From Syntrophaceae bacterium UBA4778 (GTDB lineage Bacteria > Desulfobacterota > Syntrophia > Syntrophales > UBA4778), in the NCBI GenBank assembly GCA_002403175.1, contig DHHG01000037.1:1-23994 (forward strand): 23,994 nucleotides of DNA. Reading direction: 5' to 3'. The notes under the pieces are model-generated. The model was not told the origin of the DNA. It worked only from the letters and a program-made list of their open reading frames with translations, and did not search any database. Position numbers and translations under genes: made by a program. Below, piece after piece: positions 8,052 through 14,023 of the stretch; within the stretch, counting starts at the first letter, position 1, and each line of letters begins with the position of its first letter.

Positions 8052-9482
8052 CTATTCCCCTTCCCCGTAATCTTCTTCCTTGTGCGATATATGCACGGTA
8101 TCCGCTGCGGGTGGCGGCAATGGGACATCAACCGGCTTTATGTATTTCAGTGCATCACTTGTATTGAGGACATTGAGTTTTTCAAAAAGGAAATAGAACT
8201 TATCTTCCAACTCCTGACCGATCTTTTGAAGGATATCGGTGGGCAGGTGCCACATCTCCCTTTTGAAGGGGCCAAATGCTTTTTTTCGGGCCTTGTAAAT
8301 GAACTGCTCGTCCGTATCCTTGCCCCCACGTTCATCTGACAGTTTTTCATGGATGTAATCTACGATCCGCTGGCGAAGGTCAGATGGGAATGCCGGGCTG
8401 TCATAAATCATATTCTGGAAGCCGGTAGCCAGGTGAACCTCTGCGGTTCCTGTTTTCGGAAATTTGTCAAAGGCCTCATCGGGCAGCGTCGAAGCGCCAT
8501 GTTGGACGGCTCCAGCCAGTCCATACTCCGACCGGGCAATCTTCGAGAGATTCTCGAGGGTGCCGAAATCCAGCTTAACATCGGCGATCGTCCCATCGGG
8601 CAGTGGAACACCGCCGTGAGAGGTTCCTGTTTGGATGCTGATCTTGCTGATGCCGGGAATGCCGTCTCCTTGTGCTTTAAGGGCTTTGATATAGCCGTTC
8701 ATGAAACCACGCAATTCCTCAGGGGTGCTGTTCTGTTTTCCGACCTCCCCGATCTCGCCGCCAACGGAAATGGTAATGTCTTTCGGCTCTATCTTGCGGA
8801 TCTCGGCAGTCAGGGCCGCGGCAATAGAGTAGTTATGATATTGCTGTTCCTCGATGGTGCTCTTGGAAAGATCAACTACCGTGGAAGAATCGATATCTAT
8901 ATTATAGAAACCGCCCTGGATAGCTTCATGGATAAGGGACTTTACCGCATCGATTTCCTTTGGCTGATTTTCGGCAAACTTCTTGACACTGATCTGGAAA
9001 TGGTCTCCCTGGATAAAGAGAGGGCCGATATAACCTGTTTTGATGGCCGCTGCAGTGACGGCGGCGGTATATTCCTCAGGCCGCTGTTCCGTATAGCCCA
9101 TTTCCGAACGGGCGATTTCGAAGATAAAGGGACCGACCTTTCCTTTGAGGGCGGCGCGGAAAACAGCCTGAGCGCTGTAGTACGTAAGGCCCCGGATGTT
9201 GATGGCGGGGACGGTAAATCCCTTGACCTTTTCCTTGCCCATTGCCATGTAGAGGTCATGAATGGAGGAGGAAATGATCCCCAGTGCGGCTCCTGTCCTG
9301 CGAATGAGCCACCGCGCATAAGCCTGGGTCCGGTGATCGGGGCTGAAGACGGCGGTATAGATAAGTTTATCGATGAATCCATCACGTAACTGGCTGGAAT
9401 CTAAGACCTCAACAGTGCTGCCTTTCACATTTAAAATATCTTTATAGCCGTTTTTGACCTGATCCAAAGTATCAAATATCAT
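8052..9482 (-). CDS. Class II (zinc) fructose-bisphosphate aldolase-like protein, long form
   Basis: This is a class II aldolase family protein of about 476 aa. It would reversibly condense DHAP with glyceraldehyde-3-phosphate, with the adjacent fbp as next step in gluconeogenesis. Class II features are VPAINIRG near residue 92, catalytic/zinc GDHFQ near 139, the GGFYNIDIDSS stretch, GGEIGEVG near 221, GTSHGG near 267 (zinc histidine, phosphate loop) and QHGAST near 308. Usual class II enzymes have about 285-360 residues; the excess is about 65 residues before the barrel and a tail rich in charged residues and proline. The ATG at 9482 is preceded by GAGGTGATC, complementary to the 3' end of 16S rRNA. 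A GTG six bases earlier is possible. Substrate (FBP or another ketose bisphosphate) cannot be fixed from sequence. Confidence 0.85.
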   Translation of the reverse strand: MIFDTLDQVKNGYKDILNVKGSTVEVLDSSQLRDGFIDKLIYTAVFSPDHRTQAYARWLIRRTGAALGIISSSIHDLYMAMGKEKVKGFTVPAINIRGLTYYSAQAVFRAALKGKVGPFIFEIARSEMGYTEQRPEEYTAAVTAAAIKTGYIGPLFIQGDHFQISVKKFAENQPKEIDAVKSLIHEAIQGGFYNIDIDSSTVVDLSKSTIEEQQYHNYSIAAALTAEIRKIEPKDITISVGGEIGEVGKQNSTPEELRGFMNGYIKALKAQGDGIPGISKISIQTGTSHGGVPLPDGTIADVKLDFGTLENLSKIARSEYGLAGAVQHGASTLPDEAFDKFPKTGTAEVHLATGFQNMIYDSPAFPSDLRQRIVDYIHEKLSDERGGKDTDEQFIYKARKKAFGPFKREMWHLPTDILQKIGQELEDKFYFLFEKLNVLNTSDALKYIKPVDVPLPPPAADTVHISHKEEDYGEGE

Positions 9483-9528
9483 GATCACCTCAACTAGAAT
9501 GAATGTAAGCTCTTAATGGACTGATATA

Positions 9529-10491
9529 TTATGCTGGCGTAGCGCTTTTCTGCTGCAGTTTTGAAGTCAGGTACTCTCTTGCCTTTTCGATCTCGTATCG
9601 ACTTCCGATATAAATAGGGGACCTATGGTCAAGATTACTGGGTTTTATAGATAGAATATCATTAATTCCATCCGTGGCCATCCCGCCTGCCTGTTCCAGG
9701 ATAAATGCCATCGGCTGTAATTCAAATATCAGCCGCAACTTTCCTGTAGGCGCATCTTTAAGGGCGGGGTATGAAAAAACCCCTCCTTTTTTGATTAGGA
9801 TCTGATTGATATCGGGTACGAAGCCACCGCTGTATCTTAGTTTGTATCCGAGTCCCTCTAGATGCTCTACATAATCCAGATGAGATTTTGTCCAATCTTT
9901 TCGGATTCCGCCCAGACTGTAAATGGAGCCTTTATCATTCAGAACAATATTCTCTTGAGATAAAACATACTCGCCCTCACGGTTCAATACAAATTCATGA
10001 GTGCCCTTGCCTGCAGAATAAACCATTGTTATTAAGGGACCATAGGTTATGTACATAGAAGCGACAAGGGTCTTTTTCCCCTCAGTCAAAACAGGTCCGC
10101 TATGAATCCCGATGATTGTACCGATGGAAAGGTTTGTATCTATTAAGGAAGAACCGTCCAGAGGATCAGCGGTAATAAAATAGGTCTCGTCTCCTTTGCC
10201 TATAGCGATTATTGAATCCTGTTCTTCCGAGGCATATTCGCGAACAAAGCCTGAGAATTGCAGCTGTGCTTTCAATATGTCATCTGCAGTTCTGTCCAGG
10301 GCTAATTGCTCCTCACCAAACATATTGCGAAATCCTGCAAATTTTCTATTGGATTCGTGAATTTTGGCTGAAATATATTTTCCGGTAACTGCTATCTGCC
10401 AAATCAATCTTCTCAGTTCAGTCTCGACGCCGGCCAACCACATGTGCCTTCTTAAATCAATTCCGCATTTTGTGGCATCGGATATGCTCAT
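9529..10491 (-). CDS. fbp: Fructose-1,6-bisphosphatase class I
   Basis: This enzyme hydrolyses fructose-1,6-bisphosphate to fructose-6-phosphate, an irreversible gluconeogenic step. The metal/substrate signature DPLDGSSLIDTN is present, along with YASEEQDSI, the phosphate-binding area around LRYSGGFVPDINQIL, and FELQPMAFILEQAGG near the C-terminus. This gives about 320 aa, normal for class I. The frame is open to 10539, but the ATG at 10491 follows AAAGGAAGGAAG at good distance and is preferred. The aldolase gene begins 46 bases downstream on the same strand, so the two form an operon. Presence of this pair fits a bacterium growing on organic acids. Confidence 0.95.
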   Translation of the reverse strand: MSISDATKCGIDLRRHMWLAGVETELRRLIWQIAVTGKYISAKIHESNRKFAGFRNMFGEEQLALDRTADDILKAQLQFSGFVREYASEEQDSIIAIGKGDETYFITADPLDGSSLIDTNLSIGTIIGIHSGPVLTEGKKTLVASMYITYGPLITMVYSAGKGTHEFVLNREGEYVLSQENIVLNDKGSIYSLGGIRKDWTKSHLDYVEHLEGLGYKLRYSGGFVPDINQILIKKGGVFSYPALKDAPTGKLRLIFELQPMAFILEQAGGMATDGINDILSIKPSNLDHRSPIYIGSRYEIEKAREYLTSKLQQKSATPA

Positions 10492-10529
10492 GAAATCCGC
10501 TTCCTTCCTTTCACTTGTAAATTTATTAA

Positions 10530-10558
10530 TTTGTAACAATATATGAATCCTTTGACAA
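10530..10558 (-). promoter_or_regulatory. Candidate sigma-70 promoter of fbp-aldolase
   Basis: Read on the minus strand, TTGTCA (10558-10553) is separated by 17 bases from TACAAA (10535-10530), close to the -35/-10 consensus. It lies about 40 bases before the fbp start. This is by eye only. Confidence 0.4.
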
Positions 10559-10782
10559 GGAAATTCTGAGTAAATGAAAACTCGTTGAAGATGAGAATTC
10601 TAAAAGGTTTTTGACGACAATCAAGCACGAAAAATGATCGAGTTTTCATCTTTTTTTCATGATGGCTTGAAAGATTGAATGTTCCATTGATGCTGCTAGC
10701 TTGATCAGTTTAGGATCGGTTTAAAGAAGGAAAAGTAGGCTGTTTTTGGAAAAGCATTGGTCAGGGTATAGAGCAAGCCCCT
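10559..10782. other. Non-coding region upstream of fbp with an 11-bp inverted repeat
   Basis: No gene is seen. ATGAAAACTCG (10574-10584) is the exact reverse complement of CGAGTTTTCAT (10639-10649), with 54 bases between the arms and a T-rich run after the second arm. The rest is AT-rich and featureless to the eye, up to the terminator that faces the fbp gene. Confidence 0.5.
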
Positions 10783-10822
10783 CAAAACGAGAAAAGGGTT
10801 AACTCGGTTTTAAGTTAACCCT
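10783..10822 (-). terminator. Rho-independent terminator, probably the original tRNA-Leu(GAG) terminator
   Basis: On the minus strand, AGGGTTAAC pairs with GTTAACCCT over a 10-base loop, then comes the T-rich tail TTTTCTCGTTTT. It faces left, in the direction of tRNA-Leu transcription, and ends 12 bases outside the left repeat of the inserted element. No minus-strand gene inside the element ends near it. The simplest reading is that it once ended the tRNA-Leu transcript. Confidence 0.7.
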
Positions 10823-10833
10823 CTGTCTGATTA

Positions 10834-10857
10834 TTGGTGCCGAAACCGGGACTTGAA
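10834..10857. repeat. Left attachment-site repeat (tRNA-Leu 3' fragment)
   Basis: This 24-base sequence matches 21821-21844 in the same orientation, with one difference at the twelfth base (A here, G in the tRNA copy). It equals the CCA end, discriminator, acceptor 3' strand and part of the T arm of tRNA-Leu read from the opposite strand. Similarity stops right after ACTTGAA. A tRNA tail with no tRNA body is what tRNA-targeting tyrosine integrases leave at the distal end of an element. Confidence 0.85.
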
Positions 10858-11042
10858 GCGCAAAAGATGGTTTTTTAACAAACTCAGATATATCGGCTAT
10901 TCCCTCCATTTTTATGCCACGCAGCAATGGAAGATGAACGGCTCCAATCCCATCAATCTGCATGGAGCGCCTTTATTCCTTCAAGATCATTCCGGCTATT
11001 TTCCTGTGCATGCCTCAGATCATAGGTTCTCTGGGAGAAATC

Positions 11043-11070
11043 TGCATTGTATCCCATAGGATACAATGCA
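11043..11070. promoter_or_regulatory. Palindromic operator before the toxin-antitoxin pair
   Basis: A perfect 12-bp inverted repeat, TGCATTGTATCC and GGATACAATGCA, has a 4-base centre (CATA). It ends 3 bases before the ATG of the toxin pseudogene. Antitoxins of this type usually autorepress from such palindromes, so this is the likely operator. Confidence 0.7.
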
Positions 11071-11073
11071 GCC

Positions 11074-11363
11074 ATGATTGAAGTACGGCAGACTGAAATG
11101 TTTTCCCGATGGTTTGATGGACTGCGGGATCGGCAGGCCCGGGCGCGCATAAATGTACGAATTTGACGCCTGTCGCTCGGCAATTTCGGCGATGCCAAAC
11201 CTGTCGGTGAAGGCGTTTCGGAACTGGGAATAGACTTCGGACCCGGTTACTGCGTGTATTTCGTACGGCGCGGCTTGACGTTGGTGATTTTCTTACAGGA
11301 GGCGATAAGCGCACCCAGGATCGGGACATCAGGAAAGCGCAGAAGCTTGCGCAGGAGCTATAG
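11074..11363 (+). pseudogene. RelE/HigB-type toxin, inactivated
   Basis: The reading frame begins MIEVRQTEMFSRWFDGLRDR and continues ARARINVRI, then meets TGA at residue 31, where an arginine codon CGA is expected. It resumes as RLSLGNFGDAKPVGEGVSEL and GYCVYFVRRGLTLVIF. After that a one-base deletion near 11294 shifts the frame; the expected ending GGDKRTQDRDIRKAQKLAQEL is found in the next frame up to TAG at 11361-11363. This is the profile of the HigB/RelE-superfamily addiction-module killer proteins (mRNA interferases). Two independent lesions mean the toxin is dead. The stop lies 11 bases before the antitoxin start, the normal toxin-first operon. Confidence 0.85.
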
Positions 11364-11373
11364 GAGATCCGTT

Positions 11374-11673
11374 ATGAAGAAGGCTAAAACACGTCCCTGG
11401 GATTCTATAGAACATCTGGAGACAGCGGAAGATATGGCCGCATATCTGGAAGCTGCCTTGGAAGAAGACGACCCGGCACTGATAGCAGCCGCGATGGGAG
11501 ATGTCGCACGTGCGAAAGGAATCACACAAATCGCCCGCGAAACCAGCCTTGGGCGCGAGAGCCTGTATAAGGCCTTATCATCCAACGGCAACCCGGAGTT
11601 CGCCACAGTACTCAAAGTTTTACGTGCGCTCGGTTTGAAGCTTCATGCCACTCCCGTCAATGTGCGGTCTTGA
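11374..11673 (+). CDS. HigA-type addiction-module antidote protein
   Basis: This intact 99-aa protein matches the putative addiction-module antidote family. It has a short N-terminal segment (RPWDSIEHLETAEDMAAYLEAALEE), then DPALIAAAMGDVARAKG, and an XRE-type helix-turn-helix around ITQIARETSLGRESLYKALS, with the closing NPEFATVLKVLRALGLKL. TAGGAGA lies just before the ATG. Such proteins bind the partner toxin and repress their own operon. The partner toxin here is a pseudogene, so the antitoxin survives alone and may only act as a DNA-binding protein or neutralise a related toxin elsewhere (inference). Confidence 0.9.
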   Translation: MKKAKTRPWDSIEHLETAEDMAAYLEAALEEDDPALIAAAMGDVARAKGITQIARETSLGRESLYKALSSNGNPEFATVLKVLRALGLKLHATPVNVRS

Positions 11674-12074
11674 GTGCCAGGATCCATTCTGGACATTGAT
11701 AGCACAAATTTTTCCCCCACCCAGGTCGGCCTCTATTGAATTCCGCCCAGCACATTCATTCCGGAGCGCCAGCGTTTAAAATGTGCTTTGGCCGGAATAC
11801 AATGCCGGTCTCCGTAGATTCGAATTCACTTTTTGTCTCCCGACCTCGTGAAATCGAATCTGTTTTATCCTGCCATGGTTTCATAAAGCATTTCAAGCTG
11901 ACATCGTCCTTCCTTACTGACGGCCTGCTTCTCGATGCTGAAAAAATTGAAAATTGGTTTCGCGCTATTGAGTTTCATAATTCGAGTCCCTCGTGTTTTA
12001 TGGTAGTTCTTTTGTTTTTCTGCAACAATTCTCTCGATGCCGCTAGATTTCTCGTCATTCTGTTCGCATATGAT
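11674..12074. other. Non-coding stretch after the antitoxin gene, with an imperfect inverted repeat
   Basis: No convincing gene is seen. The arms ATTCCGCCCAGCACATT (11740-11756) and AATGTGCTTTGGCCGGAAT (11780-11798) are near complements, differing by two inserted bases and one substitution. They could be a hairpin or an insertion-sequence end. An open frame at 11736-12095 lacks a ribosome site and recognisable content. Confidence 0.4.
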
Positions 12075-12321
12075 TTATTTGGCGAGCATGAATAGCGCCT
12101 GCCAGGAGCGAATTTCCACGCGGCAACACCGAAGCTCCATTGCCAAAATCTTCGCCTTCTTTTTGACGCACTTCTGCTCCGATTTTCCCTTCGCTTCCTG
12201 AACAAAAGCTTGTTCAATTTTTTCTGATGATTTGCTAAATGGAACATTATTTCTGTTCGGCTTCGAATAGAATTTTCGCTTGCAGTTCGTTTCTCAGTCG
12301 GATGCCGATTGCCTTATTCAT
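12075..12321 (-). pseudogene. Frameshifted ribbon-helix-helix-like small protein (tentative)
   Basis: On the minus strand a strong GGAGGTACCTC precedes an ATG at 12321. The frame reads MNKAIGIRLRNELQAKI, then LFEAEQK and a TAA at residue 25. Skipping the single extra T there continues as NVPFSKSSEKIEQAFVQEAK and further lysine-rich sequence, to a TAA at 12075-12077. The beginning looks like CopG/Arc-type DNA-binding proteins (beta strand IGIRL, then helix, then a second helix with PFSK). The total of 247 bases is one more than a multiple of three, in line with a one-base insertion. It may be an old antitoxin or regulator. Confidence 0.45.
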
Positions 12322-12663
12322 GAGGTACCTCCATCACTGGGACTCGTTTCGTTGTACCATATTGACTGCCGATTGATTGCACCATTCTTCTGATAGCTAA
12401 CAATCATTGTTTTAGCGAAAATTGATTGCAGGATGAGGTTTCGAAAGAAAAAGACAGCTCTCCGGATTGCCATCGAGTACAGATTCGGATGCCGCAGCTT
12501 CTCCAAAAAAGCATTCACCCGATTCAAGCATTACGGACAAATACTGCCTCTCTTCGGAATCTTCAGGGTCCCTTCTTCCTCCCGAAAACAAATCCGGATC
12601 CCTGAAAAATGCGTTTCCGTCTATCCAATCTGTGGAGTCGCAAGGTTCGCCTCCGAGCTAAAT
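12322..12663. other. Stretch with only ambiguous open frames
   Basis: Two overlapping frames are open here, a serine-rich one on + (12467-12661) and an acidic one on - (about 12419-12655, with no ATG near its beginning). Neither has a convincing start or a recognised motif. The minus frame has the more protein-like composition and could be the remnant of a gene whose start is lost. Confidence 0.3.
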
Positions 12664-12954
12664 TTATGTCTGCAACAAAGGTGACATTGATAGTTCATCG
12701 GAGGGCACATTCCTTAATTTATTCAAGCAATCCGATAAAGCTTCTTTCTCGGTGGAGCCATTTCCATGAAATTTTTTCTTCAATCCATTCCCCTCATAAC
12801 CCATTGGAATGGCAATAAACTTTGAATCAAACTGAAGTCCGTTCTTGAGTAGAATTTCATGAACCATGATCCTTACATAACCTTCTTTCCGGCCAAGCTC
12901 GTACCAGGAGATCTTTGTCAAAAATTCATTTTCCTTCAGTTGCGAGTGATCCAT
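12664..12954 (-). CDS. Uncharacterised 96-aa protein
   Basis: The product is not recognised. The ATG at 12954 is preceded by GAGGAAA with 7 bases between, which supports translation. The protein has a mixed beta pattern (YVRIMVHEILL, FIAIPMGY), then a basic GNGLKKKFHGNG and an alanine/leucine helix STEKEALSDCLNKL. That arrangement slightly recalls alpha/beta RNA- or DNA-binding folds but is too short to decide. It stands alone on the minus strand between the decayed RHH-like gene and the hemerythrin gene. Confidence 0.6.
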   Translation of the reverse strand: MDHSQLKENEFLTKISWYELGRKEGYVRIMVHEILLKNGLQFDSKFIAIPMGYEGNGLKKKFHGNGSTEKEALSDCLNKLRNVPSDELSMSPLLQT

Positions 12955-13177
12955 AACGGTTTCCTCTGTATATGTTTTAGCTGTCCCTAAACTTTTCTTT
13001 ATAATACTATGTCAAGAGAGCATCTGAAATAATCCAAAAGATGAGATGAGGTTTGAACGGGGGTAGTCATTCTCAGTTTCGTAGCGAGAGACGTCTTTGG
13101 CCAGCAGTGATAAAAAGAATGTGAACATTTCAAAGTAAATCATCCTCAGAATGTTAAGACTAGGAAGGAGGGCAGAA

Positions 13178-13729
13178 ATGAAGGCGACTCAACAGTTAAA
13201 AAATGAGCATGAGGACATCAACGTTATGCTCAATATCTTGGAGCATTTGTGTCGACAGTTGGGGGCCAATGGGAGCCTGAACAGAGAGCACTTTGATGGA
13301 ATCCTGGAGTTCTTTAAAGTATTTGTGGACAGATGTCATCACGGCAAAGAGGAAGCTCTGTTGTTCCCTGCATTGATAATTTCGGGCCTAAATAAGGATA
13401 CTATAGTTGCCCTAACTCAGGAACATGAAACAGGGAGAAATTACATCAATTCCATGAGCGATATGTATGTTGCGTATGCGGCAGATACAGCTTTGTTCAA
13501 GAACATTATGGAGAATGCGCTTGCCTACATTTCTCTACTGAGAGGTCATATCAAAAAGGAAAACGCTTTATTTCTGATGGCAGACAGTTCTCTATCAGAA
13601 AAAACACAGGATGAACTAGCTGAAGGTTTTGAGAGAATGGAAGCGGAGAGAATTGGAATTGGCAAACATGAGGATTTTCACAGCCTAATTGAGAAACTTC
13701 GTGAAATTTATATAAGAGAGAATGGCTGA
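13178..13729 (+). CDS. Hemerythrin-like domain protein (HHE type)
   Basis: This 183-aa cytoplasmic protein has a four-helix hemerythrin-type diiron site. Candidate ligands are in order: H11 (NEHED), H54/H55 with E58 (CHHGKEEALLFP), H83 (QEHETGRNY), and H124 with E128 (GHIKKENALF). The frame begins at 13151, but the ATG at 13178 directly follows GGAGGGCAG and is preferred. Proteins of this group bind O2, NO or iron, and in anaerobes they are linked to oxygen or nitrosative-stress protection. Which of these applies cannot be told. The protein ends with a charged helix of about 50 residues after the diiron domain. It lies upstream of mgtA but 294 bases separate them, so it is probably its own unit. 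Confidence 0.9.
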   Translation: MKATQQLKNEHEDINVMLNILEHLCRQLGANGSLNREHFDGILEFFKVFVDRCHHGKEEALLFPALIISGLNKDTIVALTQEHETGRNYINSMSDMYVAYAADTALFKNIMENALAYISLLRGHIKKENALFLMADSSLSEKTQDELAEGFERMEAERIGIGKHEDFHSLIEKLREIYIRENG

Positions 13730-14023
13730 TTTTCGGATTATGAATCCGCGCATTAAAATGGATGAATATGTTGCGTGCAAGCTATTTTCTGCTCTTGTGG
13801 AATCTGAAAAGCGACAATCCTTCTCCTCGACGAAGATACAGGATCTCAACAGGTTGTCATTGATATTATTTCCTCAACAAGTATGGTATAGATGTAAAAA
13901 TGTGAGCGTTCCGTTTTGCGAGGGGCTCCACAACCTATAGGAAAATAATTTACCCTTACTCAATACCCGGAATCGCTACGCTTCGACATAGAAAATCTGC
14001 ATCGTTTTGCAGAGGAGTTCGCC

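Noticed and set aside
8349..9389. Long plus-strand open frame opposite the aldolase gene
   Set aside because: It is antisense to a well-supported gene, with no ribosome site or motif; it arises from the codon bias of the aldolase.
11736..12095. 119-codon frame after the antitoxin gene
   Set aside because: No ribosome site, no motif, and it overlaps the end of the RHH-like gene on the other strand.
12467..12661. Serine-rich plus-strand frame
   Set aside because: Low-complexity composition, no ribosome site, and an equally open minus-strand frame over the same bases.
13722..13940. 72-codon frame overlapping the hemerythrin stop codon
   Set aside because: The ATG lies within the last codons of the hemerythrin gene with no ribosome site of its own, and the protein shows no recognisable pattern. 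A coupled small gene cannot be excluded.
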